Positions 42,054 to 53,378 of a DNA stretch of 64,000 nt are shown piece after piece. The stretch is from Chitinophaga sedimenti. GTDB taxonomy: Bacteria; Bacteroidota; Bacteroidia; Chitinophagales; Chitinophagaceae. The DNA lies in NCBI RefSeq assembly GCF_023156195.1, contig NZ_JAKUKA010000001.1, positions 3,162,001-3,226,000 on the forward strand. The letters run 5' to 3'. Position 1 is the stretch's first letter. Each line of letters opens with the position of its first letter. Under the pieces are notes generated by a model. That model worked only from the letters and a program-made list of their open reading frames with translations. It had not been told where the DNA came from and did no database searches. Made by a program: the position numbers and the translations under genes.

Positions 42054-42783
42054 ATGACCAAGCTGAGTGTAAATATCAACAAGATAGCCACCCTGCGCAA
42101 TGCCCGCGGCGGCAATCTTCCGGACCTGTTAAAAGTAGCGGCAGACTGTGAGCGTTTCGGCGCGGATGGCATTACTGTTCACCCACGCCCCGATCAGCGG
42201 CACATCCGTTACCAGGACGTGCGCGATCTGAAACCACTGGTAACCACCGAATTTAACATCGAAGGTTACCCATCCCCCGAATTCATGGACCTGGTGCTGG
42301 AAGTGAAACCCGAACAATGTACCCTGGTACCCGACCCCCGGCGCCATTACATCCAACAACGGCTGGGACACTATACAATATGCCTCGTTCCTGAAAGACG
42401 TGATCGGCACGCTGAAGAAAGCCGGCATACGCGTATCTATCTTCCTGAACCCCGACGTTTCCAAAGTGGAAGGCGCCAAAGCCGCCGGGGCAGACAGAAT
42501 AGAGCTCTATACCGGCCCGTACGCGGAAGAGTACCACAATGCCTTAACACAGCCGCAGAACTTTGCCCTGTTCAACGATTATAAAAACACGGCGAAAGCC
42601 GCCACGGAAGTAGGACTGGACATCAACGCCGGCCACGATCTGAACCTGGATAATCTTCGTTTCTTCAAACTGCACATCCCGCAGCTGAAGGAAGTATCCA
42701 TCGGCCACGCACTGGTGTGCGACGCGCTGTATTTTGGACTGGAAAACACCATCCAGCTGTATAAAAGGTTACTGGTAGATTAA
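42054..42783 (+). CDS. pdxJ: Pyridoxine 5'-phosphate synthase (one frame break)
   Basis: Condenses 1-deoxyxylulose 5-phosphate with 3-amino-2-oxopropyl phosphate to form pyridoxine 5'-phosphate (DXP-dependent vitamin B6 pathway). TIM-barrel motifs: [41 protein letters not shown], then in the second frame [33 protein letters not shown] and [13 protein letters not shown]. The break near 42340 sits in a C run at what may have been CCCCAGGC. About 243 aa, as expected. The His and Glu catalytic residues ([15 protein letters not shown]) are present. Confidence 0.96.
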
Positions 42784-42803
42784 GTTCCACATCAACATAA
42801 AAG

Positions 42804-42836
42804 AAAAGCGCGGCCGTTAAATAGCCGCGCTTTTTT
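42804..42836. terminator. Bidirectional terminator between pdxJ and the ABC permease
   Basis: AAAAGCGCGGC, 9-nt loop, GCCGCGCTTTTTT. The T tract serves pdxJ on the plus strand and the A tract the convergent permease gene. Confidence 0.9.
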
Positions 42837-44513
42837 ACGCCTTCTTAAGTTCTTCCCAACTCACCTCCCGGTAACGGGTGAAGATGAGCCATAACAAAGC
42901 GGCTGATAATACCACGAAAATCCCTTTCAGCGGTAAACTGTTTCGCACCAGGAAATGCGCTGCGCCAAATGCCATCGATACCAGAATACCTACAATGGAT
43001 AAGAGGATACGGCCGCCCGACTGCTGCACGTTCTGCTCCATGGAAAAAGGTAATTTCCTCAGGAAGATGAAAGCAAATACGACACACAATACAATGATGT
43101 TCAGCAGGCCCAAAAGCAGGTCCGGTACAGCTTTTATTCCCCAGATCCACAACACGAAAGCGGTAATGAGCAGGTAATATGGGAGGAAAAATTTCACCAT
43201 CAGTGCTTTGAGCGCACCGGCGAGTATTTGTCCGGGCGATTGCAACGGCGCCGCGTAATACACCCATCCCGCCTTAAATTTAGAGGAGTAACCCAATTGT
43301 GCAATAGCGGTGATAAAGGCGAAGCAACTTATATATAACAGGATAATATGCAGCTGAGAATCCGGAAGGTTGCGCCAGGCCTGCTCCGGTGTACCCCGGC
43401 TACCGGAAAACAACATATACGCGAACCAGATAAAAACGTAGGCCAGCGAAGGATATACTTTGAGTTTAAACTCGCGGCTGCGGCCGGTCATCAGCCATAC
43501 CGCCTCAAAAGCCGTTTGCTCCAGGCGCCCGCGTGACAACCATTTGCCAATGTTGCGATAAAACTTGCGCTGGCTGCGTTGCGCCACCACCGCAGGCGTA
43601 TCCCCGCCACTGCCCGATACCAAAGCCAACCGCCGGTTAAAGCTGGGCGCCAGGCGTGTCACCACCAGCCAGAGGCATAACATCGGCAGCACCAGCGCGC
43701 AGGCCAGCATCGCAATGTACACCATATCCCATCTGCCCAGCACCACACTTACCCAGCCGCCCGCAAACCAAAACGGTGGCAGGATGTAGAGGTAGGTATA
43801 GTCAAGGAGATGAATATCTTTCAGCGTAGCCATGTTCACGAGTTTCGGTACGAGATAATACATCGCAAACACCATGACCGAAAACGCGATCTGCAGGTAG
43901 TTAATGATCTCCTTAAACCGCTCTGGAGTGGTGATGCGGAGCGCTATGAGGTACAGCGCATTGATCATAAAGATGGTGAAGACGCTCGCGAAAAGGATCA
44001 TCAAAATCAGCATCAACGCCCCTACCACCCCATATAGATAGCCCACGAGAATAATGCCCGGCACCGCCATGGGCACAATAATTTTGATACATGGATGAAG
44101 ATGTGCAGCAGCCTGGAAAGCAATACAGTACGATCATTCACCGGTTTCGGCAGGATGATGAGGTTATCTTTTACATCGATGAGCACGTAAGTAAAATCCG
44201 ATATTAACGTGAGCATCAGCATCGTCATAAAGGCGCAGCAATAGATGAACAGGTGCAGCAGCGGATCTTTTCCTATTTGAAAGAAAAAGAGATAGAAACA
44301 GCCCATAAGGAACGAGATGAACATCACGATCCCGGATGCGTTTTTCGATTCCTTCTTTTGCTTATGGCCACGCATCTGCGTATAGGCGTTGGGACGCCGG
44401 TCGTCCATCAGCAATTTAACGCGGAGGATGGCGAGCAGTTGCGGCATGTTGCCGCCGAGCTTTTCCCATAGCGGACGTAACAACACTACCAGTTTTAACA
44501 TGAGTTTGTTCAT
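42835..44513 (-). CDS. ABC-2-type transporter permease (one frame break)
   Basis: Integral membrane protein of about 559 aa with roughly a dozen hydrophobic helices (for example GIVMFISFLMGCFYLFFF, ALMLILMILFASVFTIFMI, FVWFAYMLF-like segments and a C-terminal IFVVLSAALLWLIF). It is paired with the ATPase gene ending 11 bp upstream. The break near 44090 is a short A run (TCAAAATT, five A needed), giving HVSKIIVPMAVPG. The substrate is unknown; the ATPase resembles the Nod/Ccm-type exporters of lipids, peptides or drugs. Confidence 0.87.
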
Positions 44514-44524
44514 AACAGGCGGTT

Positions 44525-45301
44525 TTAGTTGCCGAGGGCGTTAATGAAATCGTCGGCCACCCCGCTCAGGTTCTGGTCGCCGGTAAGGTGTGCGAAGATT
44601 TGCTCCAGCGTATCCCCTTCTGTTTGGCGCAATTGCTCAAACGTGCCATCGGCCACAATCCGGCCATCGTTGATGAGCACAATACGGTCGCTCACCTTCT
44701 CCACCACATCCATCATGTGTGAGCAGTAGAAAATGGTTTTTCCCTCGCGCTTCAACAGCGACATGATTTCTTTCACAATGATCACTGCGTTGGCGTCGAG
44801 GCCGGACAGCGGCTCGTCCAGCACAACAATCTGCGGATTATGCATCAGGCCTGAAATGATCAATACCTTCTGGCGCATTCCCTTGGAGAAAGTATCCATA
44901 CGCTGGTCCTTTTCGTTGAGCAGTCCGAATGCGGTGAGCATTTTCACGGCGCGCTCCTCGATCAATGCATCGTCCATGTTGTATAACTTGCCGACAAACA
45001 GCAGGTATTCCATGGGCGTGAGCATGTCGTATATTTCCGCGTTCTCGGGAATGTACCCGATCAGGCTTTTAATCTCCAATGTGTTTTGGCGCAGGTCTTT
45101 ACCAAGGATGGTCACATCCCCCTCGAAATCGCCGAGTAAGCCAATGAGAACTTTTACCGTGGTAGATTTACCGGCGCCATTAGGACCAATGTAACCAATG
45201 ATCTGGCCCGGATGCACATCCAGGTTAATACCTTTTAATACCTGCTTTTGTCCATAACTTTTGTACAGGTTGCGAATGGAGATGATGGGCTGGGTATCCA
45301 T
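44525..45301 (-). CDS. ABC transporter ATP-binding protein
   Basis: 258 aa, intact. Walker A GPNGAGKSTT (about 37-46), signature FSKGMRQKV, Walker B IVVLDEPLSGLDANA, and the switch His in YCSHMMDVV. It forms an exporter with the permease encoded just downstream. It starts 12 bp after porQ on the same strand, so all three may be cotranscribed. Confidence 0.94.
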   Translation of the reverse strand: MDTQPIISIRNLYKSYGQKQVLKGINLDVHPGQIIGYIGPNGAGKSTTVKVLIGLLGDFEGDVTILGKDLRQNTLEIKSLIGYIPENAEIYDMLTPMEYLLFVGKLYNMDDALIEERAVKMLTAFGLLNEKDQRMDTFSKGMRQKVLIISGLMHNPQIVVLDEPLSGLDANAVIIVKEIMSLLKREGKTIFYCSHMMDVVEKVSDRIVLINDGRIVADGTFEQLRQTEGDTLEQIFAHLTGDQNLSGVADDFINALGN

Positions 45302-45313
45302 ACAATTGTTGTT

Positions 45314-46382
45314 TTACCACCCGATTTTATCGCCGAACGTGCCAAGGCCAGTCCATTGATTAAGCGGGATAGTGATGCCGAAATGATTAAATGCGTTTGC
45401 GTTCTGGTATAATGAGCGGGCATAGCGCAGTTGCAGCCTGGCAAACATCACGCCCACCCCGAAAGAGAGGCCGCTCATGCCTTTGCTTTGCAACAGCGCG
45501 AGCTCGGCGGCGCAGGTGATTGTAAGCGGCCGTTAACTCCACATGTTTGCCCACGGTAAATTGAGCGGCCAGCACAAAGTGCCGGAATATTTTGTCTACC
45601 GTACCTGCATTATTCGTAAGCGTATCGCCGTTTTCGATGATCTGTCCCTCTTCAAAGTCAGGGTCTGCATAGTTAATATCGAACTGGTAAATGTGGTGTA
45701 AAGTAGCAGACAATTGCAGTGGCACATGTTCCAGCTTTTTGAGATCCCAATCTGCAGATCGAAGGGCAGCGGTTCTTTGTCCTGCACGCCATAACTCTTT
45801 ATCTGCGCCCCCATATTTTTAGCCACCAGCCCGGCCTGCCAGCCATTGGCAGAATCGAGGTAAGCGATGCCCAGATCGGCGCTGAAACCGGTGCTGCGGT
45901 ATTGCTGATAACGCGAACGGATATATTTTAACGTAAGGCCATAATGCCATCTTTCTTCATATTGGCGGGATGCGGTTACCTGCCAACTGAGATCGCTGGG
46001 CTTAAACGAACCCTGCACATTGCCGCCCGCGTCTGTTTGCACGATGTTGCCATAGTTCACGAATTGCAAACTGGTAGCAAAAGTAGTGTTGATGGATTTG
46101 GCGTGGTAGCCGGCCATCACATGGCTGTAACTAACACCGGCGAAGTAGTCGGCATAGTTTACCGGAGATTGGTATGCATCGAAGGTCTTAACAATGCCGG
46201 ATTAAGGAAGGCGATAGAGAGGTCGTCTGTCTGCAGCGCCACGTTCATATTGCCAAGGGCAGTGATTTGCGGCGCGGGGGCAGATCAAGGAAGGAGAACA
46301 CATGTTTGCCGCCTAATACCCGGGCATGGGCCGGTATCAGGGAGGAAAGCATCAGGAGAAAGATGGCGGCGAATTTGTGCAT
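45314..46382 (-). CDS. porQ: Type IX secretion system protein PorQ (four frame breaks)
   Basis: PorQ is an outer-membrane beta-barrel of the type IX attachment complex (with PorU, PorV, PorZ) that anchors cargo to the surface. Signal peptide from MHKFAAIFLLMLSSLIPAHA, then LGGKHVFSFLDLPPAPQITALG, the PorQ N-terminal signature, DDLSIAFLNPAL, and a barrel ending NHFGITIPLNQWTGLGTFGDKIGW. Breaks near 46275 (C run), 46196, 45735 (A run) and 45505. Each side matches the family, so the gene is probably whole (about 357 aa). It is evidence in this window that the organism has the machinery for the giant sorted protein at 28965. Confidence 0.88.
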
Positions 46383-46443
46383 ATGTGTGCAAAATACGAA
46401 AATTGCGGAGTGGTGCGTAAACGATGTACCAATGTGCTCTCGG

Positions 46444-46539
46444 GCTAAGTATACATTGCCATCAAAACGGGGGCGTAAGCCATGTATACGTGGCCACCGA
46501 AACCGGCCCAACCGAGGCATGAGCCATGTATACGTAGCC
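46444..46539. repeat. Three degenerate GTATAC-centred palindromic repeats
   Basis: GCTAAGTATACATTGCC (46444), AGCCATGTATACGTGGCC (46478) and AGCCATGTATACGTAGCC (46522), each followed by an A/C-rich tail (CCAAACGAGC-like). Units 2 and 3 are 44 bp apart; GCCATGTATACGTGGC is palindromic at 14 of 16 positions. They lie between porQ and lon. Confidence 0.65.
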
Positions 46540-46659
46540 TCCAAACGAGCGAAGCCGCCCTTCCGGACGGCCTCGTATAAACCCTTAAAACAATCAACAT
46601 AAGTCACTTAACAAAGTAACGTACGTGCAGGTACTGCCACGATTGGCTGCAAATGCGTG

Positions 46660-49076
46660 CTATTTCTTTAATAACGCAGTTTCCAGCACTTGGTTCATTT
46701 GCTTCACGTAATGAAACTTCAAACCTTTAATATAGTCGGGATTGATCTCTTTAATATCCTTCTCGTTCTGCCAGCACAGGATCACTTCTTTAATACCCGC
46801 GCGTTTCGCCGCCAGTATTTTCTCCTTGATCCCGCCTACCGGTAACACCTGCCCGCGCAGCGTGATCTCCCCGGTCATGGCCAGGTAAGGTTTCACTTTA
46901 CGTCCGGTGTAAACAGAGGCCAACGCCGTCAGCATCGTTACACCCGCACTGGGACCGTCTTTCGGCACCGCACCTTCCGGTACGTGAATATGCACGCTCT
47001 TGGTGGCGAACTTCTTGCTGTCGATATTATAATCCGCGGCATTCGCCGGAGGTAAGTCAACGCCGTGGCCGCCGATTCCTTCATCACGTTGCCCAGGTTG
47101 CCTGTCAGCTTCAGATCTCCTTTTCCATCGCTCAAACTGGTCTCGATAAACAGGATGTCCCCGCCTACATACGTCCAGGCCAGGCCAACGGCCACACCCG
47201 GCGGATTACCCACCTTATATATCTCGTTGCTATAACGGTTCTTGCCTAATATCTTCTCGATCTTCTCCTCCGTCATGGCATCCGGCACTTCTTCCTCGAG
47301 CGCAACATCTTTGGCCAGCGAACGCATGATCGCCGCGAACTGGCGGTCCAGCTCACGCACACCGCTTTCACGGGTATAGTCCTGGATGATTTTAGCGATG
47401 ATAGCGTTGCTAAACTTGGTTTTCAGCTTAGCCAGGCCATGCGCCTCCTTCTGCTTCGGAATAAGGTGACGTTTCGCGATCTCTACTTTCTCCTCTACCG
47501 AATAACCGCTGAGGTCAATGATTTCCAACCTGTCGCGCAGCGCGGGCGGAATAGCCCCCAGGTTGTTAGCGGTGGCGATGAACAACACCTTGCTCAGGTC
47601 ATATTCTGTTTCGAGGTAGTTGTCGTAGAAAGCGCTGTTCTGCTCGGGATCCAGTACTTCCAGCAAAGCCGAGCTGGGATCGCCGCGGTGATCGCTGCCG
47701 AGTTTATCGATCTCATCGAGGATCATTACCGGGTTGGAAGATTTGACTTTGCGGATCGACTGTACAATCCTTCCCGGCATAGCGCCGATATAGGTTTTAC
47801 GGTGACCGCGGATTTCACTCTCATCGTGCAAACCACCCAGGCTCAACCGCGCATATTTGCGGCCGATAGCGCTCGCAATAGAGCGGCCCAGCGAGGTTTT
47901 ACCGATGCCGGGAGGACCCACGAAACACAGGATCGGCGATTTCATGTCGCCCTTCAGTTTCAGTACGGCCAGGTATTCGAGGATGCGCTCTTTGATGCGC
48001 TCCATACCATAATGATCGTTGTCCAGTATCTTCTTCGCCTTTTTCAGGTCGTAACTGTCACTCGTATATTCGCCCCATGGCAGGTCCAGCAGCAGGTCCA
48101 GGTGATTGTACACTACAGAATAGTCTGGCGTGGTCGGGTGCATCCTTTCCAGCTTTTCTATGCCTTTGGTGAACAACTCCTGTGCAGCCTCGGTCCATTT
48201 CTTCGCCTCGGCCTTCCGCTTCATTTCCTTCACCTCACGGTCGTTGCTGTCGCCGCCCAGTTCTTCTTTAATAGATTTGAGCTGTTGTTGCAGGAAGTAA
48301 TCGCGCTGCTGCTTATCCAGGTCCGCCTTGGTCTTGGAAGTAATCTTGTTCTTCAGTTCCGCCAGTTGCAGTTCGATCTGCAGGAGCTTCAACAGCAATT
48401 CGGCACGGGTGCGCACGTTGCTGATCTCGAGCAGCTGTTGCTTCTCTTTCAGTTCGCTGTTCAAGTTGGAAGAAACGAAGTGGATCAGGAAAGCGGCATT
48501 TTCGATGTTCTTCAGGATCATCGATGCTTCCGAAGGCAGGTTGGGCGATAGCTCAATGATCTGTCCCGCCATATCCTTGATAGAAGAAATGTACGCGCTG
48601 AACTCGGGGTCCTGTTCATCTACCTGCTCGTCATGCAGCAGATCGTAGTGAATTTTGAAGTAAGGATCGGTAGTTACCAACTCCGTAATCGCAAAACGTT
48701 TGCGGCCCTGGATGATAATAGTGGTGCCCCCGTCCGGCATTTTGATCAATTTTACAATTTTGGCAACCGTACCAACATTATAAAGATCTGCGAGCTCGGG
48801 TTCTTCTATATTACTGTCTTTTTGTGCAATAACGGCTATCATTTTGTCAGCCTTGTACGCGTCATAAACCGCTTTGATCGATTTGTCGCGGCCAACAGTG
48901 ATAGGGATCACCACCCCGGGGAAAAGCACGGTATTCCGGAGGGGAAGCAGTATTAATTCCTGGGGTATCTTGTCGTCGTCCGAATTATCACCATCTTCAT
49001 TTAAGGGAATAATAGGCATGAATTCCAGCTCATCTTCCGAATTCCCTAAATAAAATTTATGTAGTTCCATACTCAT
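46660..49076 (-). CDS. lon: ATP-dependent Lon protease (one frame break)
   Basis: Cytosolic AAA+ serine protease that degrades damaged and regulatory proteins. About 805 aa: N-terminal LON substrate domain ([19 protein letters not shown]), coiled coil, AAA+ module with Walker [14 protein letters not shown] and Walker [13 protein letters not shown], and protease domain with the Ser-Lys dyad ([12 protein letters not shown] and [17 protein letters not shown]). The break near 47050 (CTCCGGCGAAT) is restored by one base, probably CTCCAGGCG, giving [14 protein letters not shown]. The protease active-site serine lies after the break, so a real frameshift would destroy activity. A single gene, minus strand. 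Confidence 0.97.
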
Positions 49077-49186
49077 TAGCTGAAGGACAATCTGTCAGTA
49101 ATCTGGCGTGAAAAACCCTTCTTTTTTAGATATGCTTATATAGTCAAGTTTGATGCCAAGGTAAGGAAAGCCTTTTAATGAAAAAA

Positions 49187-49234
49187 GGAGAAAAACAGGT
49201 TCCGGCCAAATTGTCCGGCATCCCGTTTTTCTCC
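49187..49234 (-). terminator. Terminator after the outer-membrane protein gene
   Basis: GGAGAAAAAC / GTTTTTCTCC arms with a GC-rich inner CCGG..CCGG; on the minus strand it is followed by TTTTTT. Confidence 0.7.
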
Positions 49235-49273
49235 CAGCCAGCTCCGCGTGCGGAGCTTATGAAAATGAATTTT

Positions 49274-49883
49274 TTATAATGTAACGCCTACACCAATCTG
49301 GATAGACTGATTTTTCCAGTTAGCGTCATCTACGGCGTCGCTGATACCTTTTACGTCAGTGAAGCCGATGATGTAACGGGCGCTGATGTTCACAATTGGC
49401 AGCTGGATCCAAAGACCGCCTACCCCCGACACGTCGCCGCCATGAAAAGCGTCGTCCATTCCCTGGAATACATTTTTGTTGCTGACCAGTGCACTAAACT
49501 GCGGTCCTACCTGTAATTTAATTCTATTAGTTCCCAGCGGAATATTAGCTAAAATGGGTACACTCAGGTAGTTAAGCTTGATTTTTTTACCATCGTTAGC
49601 TTCCAGGTTCTGGCCTTGATAAATTTCGCTGAAGTCATCGGTCGTTTTTACAGTAGCAGATGAGAATACCAGTTCACCCTGTACGCCGAAACCTTTGTGC
49701 AGGTTCACCTGTGCAAAACCGCCGAGATGATAACCGAGGTTAAACCCGTCTTTATAACCTTTACCATCCAGCTTACCAAGATTGGCGCCGCCTTTAATAC
49801 CGAAATGCAACAGGCCACTCTGGGCGCTGGCGCTGGCGATCGTCATAAACGTGAAAGCGACCAGCGATAAAATGTTTTTTCAT
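49274..49883 (-). CDS. Outer-membrane beta-barrel protein (PorT-like family)
   Basis: About 203 aa. Start at ATG 49883; an A run directly after the start (six A) is off by one (or two), joining MK-N/K to ILSLVAFTFMTIASASAQ, a clear signal peptide. The mature part shows the small eight-strand barrel pattern: HFGIKGGANLGKLDG, GYHLGGFAQVNLHKGFGVQGELVFSS (alternating), LNYLSVPILANI, KLQVGPQFSALVS, and a C-terminal IGVGVTL. This is the common 'porin family/outer membrane beta-barrel' type of Bacteroidota; role unknown. Confidence 0.85.
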
Positions 49884-50012
49884 AGTGTGTGATGATTAAA
49901 ATTATATGTTACTGTCAGGACGTTCCGTGTTTAGCGTTACCCCTATTAAACTGCGAATAAATTAAATTATTGCAGGTATGTTAATGAAGTGTTACAAAAT
50001 GCATGCTAAAAA

Positions 50013-50936
50013 TCAGAAGGTATAATTTACCGATGCAGTAAAATAACCGAACATACTCCTGTCATCGCCCTTTAACGGTTGAAACACAACGTACGAGGGG
50101 GCTACCGTCAGCTTTTTGTAGATGTACGAAACGCGGAGCGAAAGGTCGATGGCGCGGGGTTCGAAACTAGTATCAAGAATAGTTTCCTGCTCATTTTGGG
50201 TGATGCGGTTGATGTACCGCTTAAGACTTTTGCTGCGGGTAATGTACTGGCCCGCCTTGAGGTTACTGTAATAATTCGCGGTTCCGGCCGTAAAGGCAAG
50301 CACCGGCACAATCATCAGTGCATCATGTTCGCCGGTCAGTTCAGGGAAAATAAAGGTATGCCGCACATCGGCCATCATATTAAAGTCGCTGCCGGAAATG
50401 GTGCGGTTGAAAAAGCGGTTGACCTTAAAGGAACGTTGTCCCCAGCCATAATCCAGTATAAGCCCGGGTTCCAGCCACCATTTGCGGTATAGGTAGTAGG
50501 CGAACAACTCATTACGTATAGGGGTGAACGGCATATCGCTGGAATCGGCGTAAATGTAATGGGTGTAATTAATACCGGTAATGAAACTCCTGTTCTTCGT
50601 ATAATCATAACCGGCGGAAAGGTCTGTTTCGAAAAGCGGCTTTTGGGTAGCATTAAACATGTAATAGGTCGATATGCTTGCAAACCCGCCGCTCTTATGA
50701 AAATAGGAAAGTGATGGAGAAAGAAAAGGTTTTAGTACGATGGGACGGTTTACATCTACCTTTTTACCACCGTAAGCCGGGTTGTTGCCATAACTCAGTC
50801 CTGCAACAAATTCGCTCTTCTCATTTGCATTCAGCAGCGAATCCAGCTGACGCTGTATTTCTGCCAGGTTTTGACCGGAAACGCGAAAACCGGACAGCAG
50901 CAATATAAAGATAAGAAAGCGATATGGCATCACCAC
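50013..50936 (-). CDS. Predicted outer-membrane protein of unknown function
   Basis: 307 aa, intact. Signal peptide (MPYRFLIFILLLSGFRVSGQ; start at 50936 or six bases later), then a short helical linker (NLAEIQRQLDSLLNANEK) and alternating amphipathic strands rich in Tyr and Asn ending FGYFTASVNYTF, with a terminal aromatic residue as in beta-barrels. I do not recognise a family. Neighbours (outer-membrane barrel, metallophosphoesterase) give no functional clue. Confidence 0.75.
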   Translation of the reverse strand: MVMPYRFLIFILLLSGFRVSGQNLAEIQRQLDSLLNANEKSEFVAGLSYGNNPAYGGKKVDVNRPIVLKPFLSPSLSYFHKSGGFASISTYYMFNATQKPLFETDLSAGYDYTKNRSFITGINYTHYIYADSSDMPFTPIRNELFAYYLYRKWWLEPGLILDYGWGQRSFKVNRFFNRTISGSDFNMMADVRHTFIFPELTGEHDALMIVPVLAFTAGTANYYSNLKAGQYITRSKSLKRYINRITQNEQETILDTSFEPRAIDLSLRVSYIYKKLTVAPSYVVFQPLKGDDRSMFGYFTASVNYTF

Positions 50937-50984
50937 TGATTAGATACGCAAGATAGCGGATTAGCGGCAATTTTCCGCGCGCGC

Positions 50985-52252
50985 CTACACCAGGTCGATC
51001 ACCGTAATTTCCGGCAATATCCCCACCCTGCCCGGGTACCCCAGGAACCCGAACCCACGGTTCACATACAACTGCTGTTTACCATAGGTGTACAATCCCG
51101 CCCACTGCTTATAGAAGTACTGCGAGGGACTCCATTTGAACTTCGCGATCTCCACCCCGAACTGCATCCCATGGGTATGGCCGCTGAGCATGAGGTCTAC
51201 ATCCGGGTACTCCTTCAATACCGGGCATCCCAATGACTGGGGTCGTGCGACATTAATATCTTAAATGGTACGGCTTCCGTACCGGCATGCGCCTTTTTCA
51301 TATCGCCGAACCGCGGAAAACGGGCATTGGCGCTCCAGTTCTCAATCCCTAACAGCGCGATCTGCTGTCCGTTACGCTCCAGGAGGGTATGCTCGTTCAT
51401 CATCAGCTTCCAACCCATATCGCCATGAATCTCCTTGAGCTGGCGGAGGTTATCCTCCTTCATTTTGCTGTAATGGTCGCCATCGAAGTCGGGCCAGGGG
51501 TAATAATCGCCATAATCGTGGTTGCCCAATACGGAGTACACGCCCATAGGCGCGGTCAACTTGCTGAATACCTCTTTATAATGCTCCATCTCGATGGCGC
51601 GGTCGTTGACCAGGTCGCCGGTAAACAGAATAATGTCCGGTTTCTGGACAAGGATCATCTCCACACCTTTCGTTACTGCCGCTTTGTCTCGGAAACTGCC
51701 GGAATGAATATCCGATATCTGCACAATGCGCATCCCCTTAAAGGCCGATGGCAGGTTATTAAACCCGAGCTTCACTTTACGGACGTGATAATTATACTTA
51801 TTGGAGAAGCCATACACCAGGGTGCCTACGAGGGTGCCGCCCAGGGCAAGGCCGGTGCGGGTGAGGAACTGCGAGCGGGTAATGCCCTGCTTAAAGCCTT
51901 CGGGGCCGATGTTTTCGGCCGGCTTTTTACGGAACAACCCAACAATCCACATGATGAGCCGGCGGACGTCATCTATCAACATAAAGATGGCCACCATCAC
52001 CTTGGCCAGCACCGGGGCGATGAGCATGGTGCGGATATAGGTGAGCACCAGCGAGTTACCGTCGGCCGGGATAAACCGGTAGCCGGCAGCCAGGGCGAGG
52101 GCAGTACCGGACACGATCCAATAAACCAGGTTAGCGATGGAACGGGTCCGGGCAGATGCGTTTGCAAAAGCGGTACGTATGGCGAAAAAAACATAAATAT
52201 CTAAAACTGCCAGGAAACCCAGCATGATGAAATAACCTGCTCCGGATCGCAT
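50985..52252 (-). CDS. Membrane-anchored metallophosphoesterase (one frame break)
   Basis: About 422 aa. Four N-terminal membrane helices (residues about 5-120), then a calcineurin-like phosphoesterase domain with all metal-site motifs: QISDIHSGSF, FTGDLVND, LGNHDYGD, MSHDPSHW and LSGHTHGMQ. It resembles YkuE-type enzymes, some of which cleave UDP-diacylglucosamine or other pyrophosphates; the substrate here is unknown. The break near 51234 (GCCCGGTATTG) is best read GCCCAGGTATTG, giving WDAQVLKEYPDVDLM. Start at 52252. Confidence 0.93.
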
Positions 52253-52568
52253 TATCTATATATTATATTGATTCAAGGCTCAAAGTTAAGCTGTACTACC
52301 TTGATGACGATTACCTGCCCGTAAAATTGCAAACGTGGAAAAATAATTAACAATTGATACTGAAATACTTACTCATTCCAGGCGTTGAATATCAGTCGAA
52401 TTTTAACATTTCTGCAACCGGGCGGGCATTTTTCCTCTGTGAATAAATAAATAGCGCAGCCACCCTCTTTTACGGGGTATTCGTTGTAATTTTGCCCGAT
52501 TGAGTATGTTAAAAGACGGCAATTCGTATAATTTATCCTATTTTAACCTTTGAATTGAGACTTAAACA
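52253..52568. other. Intergenic region upstream of parA
   Basis: 316 bp between the divergent phosphoesterase and parA genes. It holds the parA -7 box at 52487; I see no parS-like palindrome or other feature. Confidence 0.6.
52487..52494 (+). promoter_or_regulatory. -7 box for the parA operon
   Basis: TAATTTTG matches TAnnTTTG, 74 bp upstream of the parA start. Confidence 0.55.
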
Positions 52569-53378
52569 ATGGCAAGAACAATCGCAATCGCCAATCAGAA
52601 AGGCGGCGTAGGTAAAACCACCAGCGCCATCAACCTGGCCAGCAGCCTGGCTGTATTGGAGTATAAAACACTGCTGGTGGATGCGGATCCGCAGGCAAAC
52701 AGTACAACTGGTTTGGGCTTCGACCTGCGTAACATTACGCAGAGCCTTTATGACTGCATGGTAAATGATGTAGCCGCTAAGGACGTGGTACTTGAATCCG
52801 ACACCCCCAACCTGAAGGTATTACCTTCGCACATCGACCTCGTAGGCGCTGAACTGGAACTCATCAACCACCCCAACAGGGAAAAAGTGATGAAACAGAT
52901 CATCGACCCCATCAAGGACGATTACGACTTTATTATCGTCGACTGCTCCCCTTCCCTCGGCCTGATTACCGTGAACGCCCTGGTGGCTTCCGATTCGGTG
53001 ATCATCCCGGTACAGTGCGAGTTCTTCGCCCTGGAAGGTTTGGGTAAATTATTGAATACGATCAAGATTGTACAAAGCAGGCTGAACACCGAACTGGAAA
53101 TCGAAGGTATCCTGATGACCATGTACGATGGCCGTTTGCGCCTGAGCAACCAGGTGGTAGACGAGGTGAAACAACATTTCGAGGAAAGCGTGTTCAACAC
53201 CATCATTCACCGTAACACCAAACTGGGCGAGGCGCCGAGCTTCGGTAAATCGGTTATTATGTACGATGCGGCCAGCACCGGGGCCATCAACTACCTGAAC
53301 CTGGCGAAAGAGATCCTGCAAAAGCATAATTTCACTAAAATAAAATCAGAGGATAAAATCCACGGCTATAAACGATGA
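52569..53378 (+). CDS. parA: Chromosome-partitioning ATPase ParA/Soj
   Basis: 269 aa, intact. Deviant Walker A KGGVGKTT near the N-terminus (AIANQKGGVGKTTSAINLAS), A' region LLVDADPQANST and Walker B FIIVDCSPSLGL. It acts with ParB in chromosome segregation. Its stop overlaps the parB start by 4 bp (ATGA), so the pair is translationally coupled. The order parA-parB-DUF5683-dapB is a conserved chromosomal arrangement in Bacteroidota. Confidence 0.97.
   Translation: MARTIAIANQKGGVGKTTSAINLASSLAVLEYKTLLVDADPQANSTTGLGFDLRNITQSLYDCMVNDVAAKDVVLESDTPNLKVLPSHIDLVGAELELINHPNREKVMKQIIDPIKDDYDFIIVDCSPSLGLITVNALVASDSVIIPVQCEFFALEGLGKLLNTIKIVQSRLNTELEIEGILMTMYDGRLRLSNQVVDEVKQHFEESVFNTIIHRNTKLGEAPSFGKSVIMYDAASTGAINYLNLAKEILQKHNFTKIKSEDKIHGYKR

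Noticed and set aside
46245..46607. Overlapping open frames on both strands between porQ and lon
   Set aside because: One is the porQ N-terminus followed by repeats; the others have no start context or family features.
47439..48551. Long open frame (370 codons) on the plus strand
   Set aside because: It is exactly antisense to lon, whose protein motifs are unmistakable; high GC codon use opens the opposite frame.
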